Numbered from the stretch's first letter, positions 1 to 10,921 are shown. The stretch: 64,000 nucleotides of DNA from Hemicordylus capensis (GCF_027244095.1 NC_069659.1:334193250-334257249), one strand, 5' to 3'. Notes: generated by a model from the letters alone, not told the origin. Numbers and translations are program-made.

Positions 1-469
1 AGCTGTATGTCTTTGAATGGCCTTTTCTCCCCTTCCTAACCTATTAAGAAATTGCTGCCCAGTTGTGTGTAATTATAGGAGAATAATATAAGATTGTGAT
101 CCACAGAAGGAGGAGGAAGAACACTGAGGCTGACGTATAGACACATTGACATGTTTGTTTGTTTTTACAACGGACTGATATTTGCCTTTTTAATGCAATA
201 AATGAAAGCCCTGAAGGAGAAACTGCTTGGTAATTATCCAGGACAGTTGGGTCCAAGGAAGTTTTCTTCAAAATTACCTGATGACCTACCTCTGTTTCAG
301 GGAAGCACTTACTACCTCACAACCCAGGACCCCAACCCATCTCTGCCTGCCCTCAGTAACCATGAAAGGCAAGGGTCAAGCATGCAAGTGATAGAATTCC
401 AAGCAGCCTGTCCACCTCTTCAGGCAGCACAATCTGAAACCCAACCATAACAAGGAGACCCTACGGGCC
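1..469. other. Unassigned intergenic sequence
   Basis: AT-rich unique-looking sequence. A short open frame at 202-450 on the plus strand has no recognisable domain and no splice context, so I do not call it a gene. No repeat family recognised. Confidence 0.5.
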
Positions 470-1095
470 ATCGGGAGCATTCAGTTCTAGCTCTGCAAAA
501 ACCTTAGCGTCCAAGTCAGCAATTTTATCCACAAAATGTAAAGCACATTGGTCATAGTGGGCTGAGGGGACATTATGATGGTCCAAGGGGGCCTCGTTCA
601 AGAGTCCCTGAACCACTTGAAACAGCTTCACTGGGTGACACTGAGCAGATGCAATAGTGGCAGAGAAATGAGATTTTTTTTGGCACCATCACAACCACAG
701 AGGTGCTAAAATGGCTTGTGTCCAAACACGGTCATTTCAATTTTTCTGCCAACAAAGCTCAAGATGTCTCCCAGCCTGCTTCATTGCCCATAGTCCCCCT
801 GTATACTAAGGGTTTGCCAGGACTTAGTGGGTCAGAAGAGGGCACTTAGGCGCAACCATGTTGAACACCCGGTGCATCTCCTCATTCCAGGAGACTGTGA
901 GGTCAACAGGGTCATCTGTTCTCTCAGCAGGAAACTCCTCCAGGGCCATCAGGATTCCTTTAGGATCTATAAGCCTCCAAGGGTGGACCATCATAACTGG
1001 TCCCCCACCACTGAAGAGGTTTTCCAAGTCAACCCTCAATCCAAACTTCATCAGATAGTGATCTGTCCATGGCAACAGCACTAAATATACCCAGC
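470..1095 (-). mobile_element. L2-like LINE fragment (endonuclease/RT linker)
   Basis: The minus strand encodes pieces typical of vertebrate L2-type LINEs. The first resembles the end of the endonuclease (TDHYLMKFGLRVD, then the linker WNEEMHRVFNMVAPKCPL). After a frame change comes the stretch reading SAQCHPVKLFQVVQGLLNEAP, which precedes the reverse transcriptase in this group. The frame is broken, with at least one shift between the two pieces, and there is no 3' tail, so this is an old truncated copy. Family assignment is from remembered L2 proteins; CR1-group relatives are the alternative. Confidence 0.6.
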
Positions 1096-1288
1096 TTCTG
1101 GGTATTTCTCCACTTTGCCACACACACAAACATAAACACACATATTTCTACCTAAACAATCTGTCTGTCTGATTAGGAATGTTTCCTTCTGGACAGAAAA
1201 AGACAAGCTGATTAGCATACCTGCAGGCTTTATGAGGAGATCTAGATTCAGAAGAGATCATTGGTCTGATGCTTGAAAACCAGATAAG

Positions 1289-1781
1289 GAGGCGAGTCTC
1301 ACGATCCGTGAGACCCGCTTTGTAAGAACTGCAGGGAGAACGGGCTAAGCCTGCTCTCCCCGCAGACGAACAGGCAGGGAGCCCTGGGTGGCCGGATCGG
1401 CTGCCCACATGATGGCTGGCCCCGAGACGGAGCCGACAGGGGGTGGGGTGAGTGGGGGCCACATGGCCCCCACAAGCCCCAATATGGGGGGAGCCCCATA
1501 CTGGGGAGACCCCCGAGCCTGGAGGCTGCTTTTAAGCCTCCCGGCCGGGGGTCTACTCATAAGTAGGTGCGGCGCGAAGGCACACCGTGGCTACTCATGA
1601 TCATAAAAAGCAGGTTTGCAGGAGCACTCGCTCCGCAAACCTGCTTTTTACGAGGGGTTCTCGAGCGGGTTTGCTATTCCAGAACCACTGGGCTTTGCTG
1701 CGAGCCCGGTGGTTCTGACGGTCAACAAAAATCGGGCTAGCCTCTGCTAGCCCGATTTTTGTTGATCATGAGAAGTGCCCC
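1289..1781 (+). mobile_element. Serial-hairpin MITE, copy A
   Basis: First of five related GC-rich elements in the window (others at 23437, 29343, 31946, 35590). The ends are imperfect inverted repeats (GAGGCGAGTCTCACGATC at left; GGGGCACTTCTCATGATC read inward from right), flanked by a 3-bp AAG direct repeat. The interior is a string of hairpins: about 1295-1314, 1331-1370, 1510-1555 (CCCCCGAG paired with the GGGGG side), 1605-1652 (GCAGGTTTGC paired with GCAAACCTGC), 1678-1718, and 1728-1765 (AAAATCGGGCTAG paired with CTAGCCCGATTTT). No coding capacity. Confidence 0.75.
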
Positions 1782-1784
1782 AAG

Positions 1785-2277
1785 AACTGCATTGCTTGGA
1801 GGTTTAGCAAGCTGAGTTTTTCAAACACGGTATCAGGAATATTTACTTGTCATATAGGTATCTGCCCTGCTATGAGTGACAAACAAAATATTTCCAATCA
1901 TAAAATGTGTAGTCCTTCAAGCATGAAGTCATTGATTTCATCCTGGATTCAGACATGGCTGGAATGCCTGATGACCCTGGTGTTGCAGAGAAATTACTTA
2001 TGCTCTGTAAGTAACTGAACAGGAAGCCAACTTGAAATTAGAAACAAGAATTTGATATTTATTACTAACTAAAACATAGGCTAAGAGAACAATAACAGAC
2101 TAACAGTATCTTATGCAGAGAGAGGGAGATCCTCTCCGTTTGAATTTAGGACAGCAAGTAAAGGATCAGACAAACCAATCCAGACTCCACCCCGAAGCCA
2201 GTACATAGCTGCATTCAAATATAGACAAGCATGTCCCATACACAGAACTGAGACAATGTCTGTAGTAAATCCCAACA
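1785..2277. other. Unassigned intergenic sequence
   Basis: No gene or repeat family recognised. Short frames on both strands lack domains. Confidence 0.5.
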
Positions 2278-2444
2278 CAGGGGCGTAACTACCATTAGGC
2301 AAGGGTAGGTGGCTGCCTGGGGCCCCCCACGCCTTGAGGGGCCCCCCAAAGGCAAGTCACATGTGAAGTGAATGTGTGTGTATCAGCGAGGGGCCCATTT
2401 TAAAATTTTGTCTCTGGGCCCACTCCAGCCTCGTTACGCCCCTG
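2278..2444. mobile_element. hAT-type MITE with 8-bp TSD
   Basis: A 167-bp element with terminal inverted repeats CAGGGGCGTAAC and GTTACGCCCCTG, flanked by perfect 8-bp direct repeats TCCCAACA (2270-2277 and 2445-2452). The target duplication length and CAGGGG-type ends are those of hAT transposons. No coding capacity. Confidence 0.88.
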
Positions 2445-2452
2445 TCCCAACA

Positions 2453-3444
2453 CCTGGCAATACAGAAGACACTGGAGTCAATATACAATAACAGGACAGA
2501 TAAGAAGGAACTTGGAACCAAGCAAGATGTGACAAATGAGTTCTGTGACTGGAATTCCGGATATCTTTTTCATTTTCAAAAAAACAGCCATAGAGATCCC
2601 CAATTTGGATCAGGGCCACAGCACAGGTGCGGAGGAGCTGATCCTTTGCCCCAATGACAGTTCTGGGGTTACTGCAGAGGGAACACTTCCAGGAATAACT
2701 TTTGTTTTCTGGGTTTGGGGCCAAAGTCGAAGCAACCTGTGATCATTCTGTGAAGATGGAGAAAAGAGTTGATCTGAGCATACGATTGAAGCATCTCTAA
2801 AGGGAAGAAGGCCTGCCCCCTTTTCGTGTAACCTTTTGCTTGAACTACGTGTTCTCCTGGAAAATCCTGGTAAGCATCATTGCACACACTGGGACCTACT
2901 TCTGAATAAACATGCATAGGTTTTAGTGTTATTGAAATGATGTGAAAGAGGCATCGGGGCGGTCCGTCCATCAGGTGAGGTGAGGTGATGGCCTCAAGGG
3001 GTGCCTGCACCATGAGGGAGAGTGAGGCATCCTGCCCCTCACTGCCCACAGGTATTGCCTCGCCTGCCTGTAGCCGCCAACACCACTCCTTGGCTCCTCG
3101 CCACTTCCCTTTTCTGACCTCCGCCCCAACCTACTGGCCCGGCCCAGCCCCCTGATGGCAATATCAGCATCAGGGTGCACGGCCAGCTAGATTTCCTCAC
3201 CTGCACCATCCTTCCCCCACCTTGCACTGACGTCCGTACCTTTGCCACTACTTCACTTGCTGGATTACATTCTTTTCTTTCTTACTGTCTCTCCTGCAGA
3301 CAAGCCTGTTGGTGAAAGGTTGCGAGGCGGGGGGGGGGGGGGCGGCAAGCAGAGGTGTGCCTAGGTTATTTTGGAGCCTGGAGCTAAAGATCTTTGGAAG
3401 CCACCCCCCTTGCTGTGGAGACCTCCCCCCCTCGCCGCTGCAAA
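2453..3444. other. Unassigned sequence with a poly-G run
   Basis: Contains a G run near 3327-3342. Around 2870-2930 is a partial copy of a short palindromic repeat also seen at 62495-62590. The rest, including GC-rich sequence at 2950-3240, was not recognised. Confidence 0.45.
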
Positions 3445-3720
3445 TTGTTTTTTAAAAAAATATATTTATTTGATTTGATTTCTATACCACCCTTCTAAAA
3501 ATGGCTCAGGGTGGTTTACATAGAGAAATAATAAATAAATAAAGATGGCTCCCTGTCCCCAAAGGGCTCACAATCTAAAAAGAAACATAAGAGACACCAG
3601 CAACAGTCACTGGAGGTTCTGTGCTGGGGGGTGGATAGGGCCAGTTACTCTCCCCCTGCTAAATAAAAGAGAATCACCATGTTAAAAGGTGCCTCTTTGC
3701 CAAGTTAGCATCACCCTCCT
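3445..3720 (-). repeat. Interspersed repeat family R, copy 1
   Basis: One of seven copies of a roughly 250-bp repeat. Read on the minus strand it contains GATTCTCTTTTATTTAGCAG, then AGATTGTGAGCCCTTTGGGG, and ends in a LINE-like tail with TAAACCACCCTGAGCC and GGGTGGTATAGAAATC. The tail resembles the 3' ends of L2-like reptile LINEs, so it may be a LINE 3' end or a SINE mobilised by one. Confidence 0.6.
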
Positions 3721-4387
3721 AGTCTTATCCCACATATTTATTTCTTCACTCCCCACTCTGCCTCTAAAGCACCCAGCACAGGTCATAATCACACTCAGCC
3801 ACCCGGAGCAGAGAGGGCCAGTGACGACCACACCACCCTGGACAGACTAAAGAGGATGGGGGGGGGCAGTGGGTGTGGAGGCCCTGGACGTCAGCTCCAA
3901 AGTCCAGGGGTAAGAGCACCACTGGGAGCAAGAGAGAAAGAAAGCCACCCAGCAAGCGATGCAGAAAGCAACTGTCTGGCAGTTGCGAGACAGGGAAGGA
4001 CCGCCGTATCCTGATGGCGATTCGTTTTCAGTAAAAAGATGGCTTTTAAAAGAGACAAATTCACTGGGGAAAGATCTGGCAGTGCCTAGTCGTCTAAATG
4101 AACCCTCCATGTTCAGAGGCAGTGTGCCTCTGGATACCAGATGCTGGGCAGTCCCCAACTGCTTGTGCATACTCCGCCCATCACAGCACTGTATGCAGTT
4201 TACGATTAGTCCTAACGCAGAGTTGGTAGCTAAGTTGTGTTAACAAGACTGAACAGCAACAAATTCCTGTGAGCTGTAATACTGCAGGAGCAGGAATGGC
4301 GAAAGGTATAGCAAAGAGAAGTAGCAGGTTGCAAAAGGAGGTAGCTGACCTCTGCATTTTATAGCAGAGAGAGTGCCTGTGCCTTAC
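3721..4387. other. Unassigned intergenic sequence
   Basis: No gene recognised. The phrase GGGTAAGAGCACC near 3908 recurs near 13940 and hints at an uncharacterised repeat. Confidence 0.4.
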
Positions 4388-4700
4388 CAGGAGACAAGAG
4401 AGGAGAGCTGGTCTTGTGGCAGCAAGCATGACTTGTCCCCATAGCTAAGCAGGGTCTGCCCCGGTTGCATCTGAACGGGAGACTTGATGTGTGAGCACTG
4501 CAAGATAGTCCCCTCAGGGGATGAAGCTGCTCTGGGAAGAGCAGAAAGTTTCAAGATCCCTCCATGGCTTCTCCAAGATAGGGCTGAGAGAGATTCCTGC
4601 CTGCAACCTTGGAGAAGCCGCTGCCAGTCTGTGAAAACAATACTGAGCTAGATAGACCAATGGTCTGACTCAGTATATGGCAGCTTCCTCCTATGTTCCT
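4388..4700 (+). mobile_element. SINE with 5S-rRNA-like head and CR1-like tail
   Basis: The 5' part carries AGCTAAGCAGGGTCTG followed by a CCGGTTGCAT block and GGGAGACTTG. This is the order and spacing of box A and box C of the 5S rRNA promoter (canonical AAGCTAAGCAGGGTC and GGATGGGAGAC). Next comes a tRNA-like stretch (about 4535-4570) and a body ending in GGCAGCTTCCTCCTATGTTC, similar to the CR1 tail in this window. Other copies are at 14692-14990 and 63070-63365. Confidence 0.7.
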
Positions 4701-6689
4701 CCTCCTCCTCCTACCATGGAGTGTATTGCAGTGGCAGAAAATGGAACCATTTGTTTTCCACCTTCTCCCTCTTCCACTGACTAAAATAAAATCTTTTCCA
4801 TTCATTATAAAGCAGCTTTCACTTGGCCGTAGATTTGGCCATCCACAACACTGAGGATCACGTAGCATCTGTAGTGAGAATTCCTCTGCCATCATCATTA
4901 AAAGAGAAAAATGATTTTAACACCTACACTGATTGATGCTTTGATCAATTTGGATACATGTATAAAGCACACAGGGGCACAGTTGCGGGAACTATAGTCA
5001 GACGCAAGCTATTAAGTTGTTTCGGAGCCATCGTTTTTCATTTGTGATCTCCATCCGAGATATATATATATATATATTTCAGGTTGCATGCATTCCGCCA
5101 CACTTAATAATTGAAAGCCCTGACAACAAGGGATGGGGGTTCACAGACATATGCCAGGGATCAAAGGAACAGTATAAATAAATGTAATCAGTTGTGGGAG
5201 GAAGCTACAGGCAGGGACAGTGATGAATTAGCAATGACCATTGAACTCATGAATAGTCGAGGCACAAAGAAACTACGGTGTCCTTAAAAGCGACAGGAAA
5301 GAAAAGATGCTTTAAAAATGGGAAAGTAATTGGTGTAGAAGATTGCACTTGTCACCCCAACAGAGTGGTTTGCAATATGTGACATGGGTATATGGCAAGG
5401 ATAATCATGCCATGATGATCCCTAGACTGTGCACTGGGACACCCCAATGTTCCACAAGAGGGGTTAAAGTGCGCCTTGAATATCTGAGTTATCCTGTTGG
5501 ATGCATCCACCACTCTGTGCTCATCAGAGTGTGGAGGACTCCCTGGCACACTGTTTCCTTCTTTATCTGCCAATATATGAGTAGAGGCAGGGCTTTTTTA
5601 AAAATGTGCAACCAGAAACAAAACATGCAGTTCCAAAAATGATATGCAATTCTAAAAGAACATCTGCGCAGTTCAAAAATTCAAGTCATGCAGAAACTGT
5701 ATCGTTAGATGATGTAAAAAATGATAACCGCAACAATGAGAAATTATTAGAACCGGACAACACGCGGTTTCTGAGCAATGTTTATCGTACAATTTCTGAG
5801 AAATCTAGAACCAGGCCCAGATCAACATACCATTTCTCCTCTCCCTGCGCCAAAGGTGCTTCCTGCAGACTCCACTGCTACACTCCACAGAGTCTTCATC
5901 AATTAATACAATACTATCCTGCAACAGCGCTGTCAGATTCCAGTTCTGAGGATTTCCTCCCACGCTGTGTAGGCTTCTAAATGTCATGCAGTGTGATTCC
6001 AGGCAACAAGCGATGTGTGCATAAACAAGGAAAACGTACAGATGTGTGTTGTATCAGCACATGCTACATGTGTGAATTACAATCACATACCATTGTCAGT
6101 TCTAAATTTACCTTTTAAAAAGCTCTGGGGAGAGGTATCATTCCAAAGGGCCAGGTAAGAACACACCTGGATTCCATGTCACGGCCTGCCCTATGACTGG
6201 CAGGTATGGAACAATCCAAGAAGCATCACTATATTCCAGAAAGCACAGTTCCATTTCTGGACCCTGCCTGCCTGGTTAATGGAAAGAGCAAGCAAGCAGG
6301 GGGTAATATTATCTGAATTATCCCATCATTGCAAGAAAGATGCCAGCCCATAAAGCATGCCTCCAATTCTAATGGGGGGTGGGGGTGGGCTGTACCCCAG
6401 GTAGCAAAAGCTTAAGAACTGCCCTGCCATGTGGTGTAGCATGAAGTGGTAATAAAAATAGATAGCTGTCTTTCCAGCTATTAAAGCACATCCTACATAC
6501 ATCAGTCACCAACCCACTCTGCCATGTGGAGTGATATAAAACTCTTGGTGGTAGTTGTAACAAGTGCAGAGACATAATAATAATAACAGTTCATCCCTGT
6601 TTGCTCCCCCAGCAATTGGTATTCAGTGCCTCAGAACAATTGTGCCACAGAACAAAAATATGCCATATATCATGGCTGATAGGTCCTGC
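4701..6689. other. Unassigned intergenic sequence
   Basis: No gene recognised in about 2 kb. Contains a short (TA)n run at 5059-5076. Frames at 5343-5642 and 5606-5980 lack domains or splice support. Confidence 0.45.
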
Positions 6690-6865
6690 AATGGTTTTTA
6701 AAGCCCTGCTAACTGAGCAAAGAAGCACTTTTTAAAGTGGTAATTCTCTTATGCTTAGCAGGGGGCAAGCAACTGGTCCTATCCAATCCCAGGACAGGAT
6801 TGAACCACTCTGGTTTATTTTAATATTTGTTAGATTTGTATACCGCCCCCAACCTCCTTCTCCTG
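6690..6865 (+). repeat. Family R fragment interrupted by a MITE
   Basis: Matches the sense strand of family R (TTAGCAGGGGGCAAGCAACT, then TATCCAATCCC and TTTGTATACCGCCC). It stops at 6865, where an inverted-repeat element begins, and a tail-like AAGGTGGTTTACAGC resumes at 7121. Confidence 0.55.
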
Positions 6866-7120
6866 GGCATTTTTCACATGGCAGGCTTTATCACAAGTTT
6901 ACTGCGAGGCTTTATTGTGAGTTAGAAGTTGCCCCCCACCCCAACCGATAAACCCTGAATATAAATTGGGCTACATTCTAACACACAATGAAAAATCAGA
7001 ATCTTGTGTGAAGTACTTCCCAATAGCTCACAGGGACTTGGGGTAAATCTGGCCGATATGTGAATGCACACCATCCATTCTCGAGGAGATGCGAGCTAAA
7101 GGTCCTGTGTGGAAAATGCC
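6866..7120. mobile_element. MITE inserted in family R
   Basis: A 255-bp element with inverted ends GGCATTTTTCACATGGCAGG and, inward from the right, GGCATTTTCCACACAGGACC. No coding capacity. It splits the repeat tail at its sides. No clear target duplication seen, so superfamily is not assigned. Confidence 0.6.
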
Positions 7121-7184
7121 AAGGTGGTTTACAGCAATATTAACACATTAAAACCTGTGTACAGCAATATAAACACATTAAAAA

Positions 7185-7445
7185 TCCCTGATAACTAGGC
7201 ATAAAGGTACCTTTTTAACATGGTGATTCTCTTTATTTAGCAGAGGGAGAGCAACTGGCCCTATCCACCCCAGCACAGGACCCCTCCACTGACCGTTGCT
7301 GGTGTCTATCTTATGTTTCCTTTTTTAGATTGTGAGCCCTTTGTGGACAGGGATACATTTTATTTATTTATTTATTATTTCTCTAAGTAAACCACTTTGA
7401 ACATTTTTGTTGAAAAGCGGTATATAAATATTTGTTGTTTGTTGC
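7185..7445 (+). repeat. Interspersed repeat family R, sense-strand copy
   Basis: A nearly complete copy: GGTGATTCTCTTTATTTAGC, then CTGGCCCTATCCACCCCAGC, then AGATTGTGAGCCCTTTGTGG, A/T-rich TTTATTTA repeats, and a tail with AAGCGGTATATAAATA. Used here as reference for the other copies. Confidence 0.65.
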
Positions 7446-7504
7446 TGAAAATGGAAATTAAAACCGTTAAAGCATTTAAAAACACAGGTCTAATTTAAAA
7501 GCGC

Positions 7505-7601
7505 AGAAATAGCCATAGTGGGCATAACAGAAACATGGTGGAACAGTGAGAACCACTGTTATCCCTGGGTATAAACTCTATAGGACGAGACCTTCAGGGA
7601 T
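7505..7601 (+). mobile_element. Displaced CR1 endonuclease fragment
   Basis: Encodes IVGITETWWNSEN in one frame and VIPGYKLYRTRPSG in another, the N-terminal part of a CR1 endonuclease. The first 40 or so bases repeat almost exactly at 8555-8599, but here they sit upstream of ORF1, the wrong order for CR1. It either belongs to another copy or joined this one by template switching. Confidence 0.7.
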
Positions 7602-8285
7602 GTGATAGAGGCATCCCACTCCAGGGCTGGTAGCGACTCTGCTGTCAGGGAGAATGAAGGTCTTGGACGAGGAGGACATCGGTCTGAGGAAGAGGGAAAT
7701 GCTCCTTTAGAAGGGACCCCTTCCGTGGATGATGAGCCCATATCCTCTCGCACAGGGGATACTCCTCTGGGGGGTGGGGGCCTCCTTGTAGTGGGTGATT
7801 CGATCATTAGGGGGATAGAGAGATGGGTGTGTAACCCGCGTGTTGACCGCACGGTGACTTGCCTGCCTGGTGTGAAGGTTGCGGACATTACGCAGCGTCT
7901 AGACAGGCTCCTAGGCAGTGCTGGGGAGGAGACAGCTGTCGTGGTGCACGTCGGCACCAACGATGTGGGGAAATGTAGTCAGGAGGTCCTGGAAGCCAAA
8001 TTTAGGCTGATAGGTAGCATTTTGAAGTCCAGGACCCCCAAGGTAGCATTCTCAGAAATGCTACCTGTTCCACGCGCAAGTACAGTGAGACAGGCAGAGC
8101 TGAGGGGTTTCAATGCGTGGATGAGACGTTGGTGCCGGGAGGAGGGGTTTAGATTTGTTAGGCACTGGGACACATTTTGGGGCAAGCAAGGCCTGTACAA
8201 AAGGGACGGGCTGCACTTGAACCAAGATGGAACCAGACTGCTGGCGCTTAAAATAAAAAAGGTTGCAGAACAGCTTTTAAAATGA
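7602..8285 (+). CDS. CR1 ORF1, esterase-like protein (partial)
   Basis: A 227-residue open frame. The core around residues 60-225 is an SGNH/GDSL-hydrolase-like fold as known from CR1 ORF1: block I GDSIIRG (Ser nucleophile region), the block VHVGTNDVG with Gly and Asn, and the C-terminal block DGLHLNQDG supplying the Asp/His pair. All three catalytic blocks are intact. The N-terminus is Glu/Gly-rich and shorter than the usual CR1 ORF1, which often has an upstream zinc-finger or PHD-like region, so the start is a truncation product rather than a true initiator. In living CR1 elements this protein is thought to act in RNP formation or lipid interaction; that is family knowledge, not shown here. 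Confidence 0.85.
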   Translation: MIEASHSRAGSDSAVRENEGLGRGGHRSEEEGNAPLEGTPSVDDEPISSRTGDTPLGGGGLLVVGDSIIRGIERWVCNPRVDRTVTCLPGVKVADITQRLDRLLGSAGEETAVVVHVGTNDVGKCSQEVLEAKFRLIGSILKSRTPKVAFSEMLPVPRASTVRQAELRGFNAWMRRWCREEGFRFVRHWDTFWGKQGLYKRDGLHLNQDGTRLLALKIKKVAEQLLK

Positions 8286-8474
8286 CACCTGGGGAACAGC
8301 CGATGGGAGCTGGGCAGTATCCCGTTTGGCAAAAGCCATCCTTTAAAGTGTGAGGCTGCAAAGAATTCAAATAAAACAGAAGGGGACAGAGCAGAACCAC
8401 ATAAAGAGCAGACGGGAGCCTGTGCCAGCAGGTCAAAGAGTCAAAAGAATAGCATACATCAGGGGAGAGATTCA

Positions 8475-10921
8475 GTGTATAGGTGCTTGTATGCCAATGC
8501 CAGAAGCCTCCGAGCCAAGATGGGTGAGCTGGAGTGCTTGGTTGCTAATGCAGAAATAGACATAGTGGGCATAACAGAAACATGGTGGAACAGTGAGAAA
8601 TTTCTAGATACGCTAAATGACTGTGCCCTAGAACAGTTGGTCATGGAACCGACCAGAGAGAAGGCGACCTTGGATCTAATTCTGAGTGACACCCAGGACC
8701 TGGTGCGTGACGTCAGTGTCACCGACCCTTTAGGGAACAGTGACCACAGTGCCATCAAATTCAGCATACATGCGGGGAGAGAATCATCAAGGATGTCAAT
8801 CACAGACATTTTGAATTTCAGAAGAGGAAACTTCTCTAAAATGAGGATTATGGTGAAAAGAAAGCTGAGGGGGAAAATCAGGAGAGTCACTTCGCTCCAG
8901 AATGCATGGAGTTTACTCAAAACCACAATACTAGAAGCCCAGTCAGCTTGTATACCCAAAAGGAGGAAAGGTACCACTAAGTCCAGGAGGATGCCAGCGT
9001 GGCTAACAGGCACCGTCAAAGAAGCCATAAAAGGGAAGAAGACTTCCTTCTGAAATTGGAAGGCCTGTCCAAATGAAGAGAACAGAAAGGAACACAAACT
9101 CTGGCAAAAGAAATGCAAGGTGACAATAAGGGAGGCAAAAAGAGAGTTTGAGGAACATTTAGCCAAAAGTATCAAGGGGAATAACAAAAACTTCTTTAAG
9201 TACATCCGAAGCAGGAAACCTGCCAGGGAGGCGGCTGGGCCATTAGACAATGAGGGAGTGAAAGGGATTATTAAGGAGGATATGGAGGTTGCAGAGAAGC
9301 TGAATGAGTTCTTTGCGTCTGTCTTCACGGCAGAGGATACTGAGCATATACCTGTTCCTGAACCAGGCTTTTTAGGGATGGAGGCTAGAGAGCTGAGTCA
9401 GATAGAAGTGACAAGGGATGATGTTCTAAACTGTCTGGAAAAACTGAAAGCTAACAAATCACCAGGGCCGGATGGCATCCATCCAAGAGACCTCAAAGAA
9501 CTCAAATGTGAAATTGCCGACCTCCTTGCTAAAATATTTAACTTATCCCTGAAATCGGGCTTTGTACCAGAGGATTGGAGAGTAGCAAATGTAACACCGA
9601 TTTTCAAAAAGGGATCCAGGGGCGATCCGGGAAATTACAGGCCGGTTAGCCTAACGTCCGTTCCGGGCAAATTGATGGAAAGCATCCTCAAGGATAAAAT
9701 TGTAAAGCACCTAGAAAAACAGGCCCTGCTGGGAGTGAGCCAGCATGGCTTCCACAAAGGTAAATCTTGCCTCACCAAACTTTTCGACTTCTTTGAGAGT
9801 GTCAACGAGTGTGTGGATCAAGGTGATCCAGTTGACATAGTCTACCTGGACTTCCAAAAAGCTTTTGACAAAGTTCCTCATCAAAGGCTCCTGAGGAAAC
9901 TTAGCAGTCATGGGATAAGGGGACAAGTACATGTGTGGATTGCTAACTGGTTGAAAGACAGGAAACAGAGGGTAGGTATAAATGGAGAGTTTTCACAATG
10001 GAGGGAAGTAAGAAGTGGGGTCCCCCAGGGATCTGTACTGGGACCGGTGCTTTTAATTTATTCATAAATGATCTAGAAGCAGGGGTAAGCAGCGATGTGG
10101 CCAGATTTGCAGATGATACCAAACTCTTCCGGGTAGTGAAATCCAAAACGGATTGTGAGCAGCTCCAAAAGGATCTCTCCAACCTGGGCGAGTGGGCGAC
10201 AGAATGGCAAATGCGGTTCAATGTTAGCAAGTGTAAAGTGATGCACATTGGGACAAAAAACCCCAACTTCAAGTATACACTGATGGGATCCGAGCTGTCG
10301 GTGACGGACCAGGAGAGGGATCTTGGGGTTGTGGTGGACAGCTCGTTGAAAGTGCTGACTCAATGTGCGGCAGCTGTGAAAAAGGCAAATTCCATGCTAG
10401 GGATCATTAGGAAGGGGATTGAAAATAAAACGGCTAACATTATAATGCCCTTATACAAAACTATGGTGCAACCACACTTGGAGTACTGCGTACAATTCTG
10501 GTCACTACATCTTAAAAAGGACATTGTTGAACTGGAGAAGGTACAGAAGAGGGCAACCAAGATGATCAGGGGCCTGGAGCACCTTTCTTATGAGGCAAGA
10601 CTACAACACCTGGGGCTTTTTAGTTTAGAAAAAAGACGTCTGCGGGGAGACATGATAGAGGTCTATAAAATCATGCATGGCATGGAGAAAGTGGAGAGAG
10701 AGAGATTCTTTTCCCTCTCACACAACACTAGAACCAGGGGTCACTCCATGAAATTGATTGCCAGGAGTTCTAGGACCAACAAACGGAAGTACTTTTTCAC
10801 ACAACGCGTGATCCACTTGTGGAACTCTCTGCCACAGGATGTGGTGACAGCCAACAACCTGGATGGCTTTAAGAGGGGTTTGGATGACTTCATGGAGGAG
10901 AGGTCTATCAATGGCTACTAG
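8475..10921 (+). pseudogene. CR1 ORF2, endonuclease-reverse transcriptase (broken)
   Basis: The endonuclease begins YANARSLRAKMGELE and GITETWWNSE, then jumps at about 8599 to FLDTLNDC and the late block GNSDHSAIKF, so roughly the middle of the APE-type endonuclease is deleted. One in-frame TGA lies at 9051-9053. The reverse transcriptase follows: KSPGPDGI, PVSLTSVPGK, the catalytic block YLDFQKAFDKV, GVPQGSVLGP, then a one-base loss near 10055 that shifts frame into FINDLEAG and FADDTKLF (the FADD catalytic motif). The C-terminal region ends MEERSINGY with a stop at 10919-10921. The enzyme would nick DNA and reverse-transcribe its own RNA; this copy cannot encode it intact. Confidence 0.9.

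Noticed and set aside
202-450. An 82-residue plus-strand frame as a small gene
   Set aside because: No domain, no upstream signal, no splice context; length is within chance expectation.
1289-1781. A bacterial-style terminator array or CRISPR-like repeats
   Set aside because: The hairpins are inside a dispersed MITE with terminal inverted repeats; there is no regular repeat-spacer pattern.
4388-4450. A genuine 5S rRNA or tRNA gene
   Set aside because: Only partial promoter-box similarity, embedded in a SINE present in several copies; no intact 5S or tRNA secondary structure.
7602-8285. ORF1 as a host esterase gene
   Set aside because: It is followed by CR1 ORF2 and a CR1 3' end on the same strand, and the SGNH fold is the normal CR1 ORF1 product.
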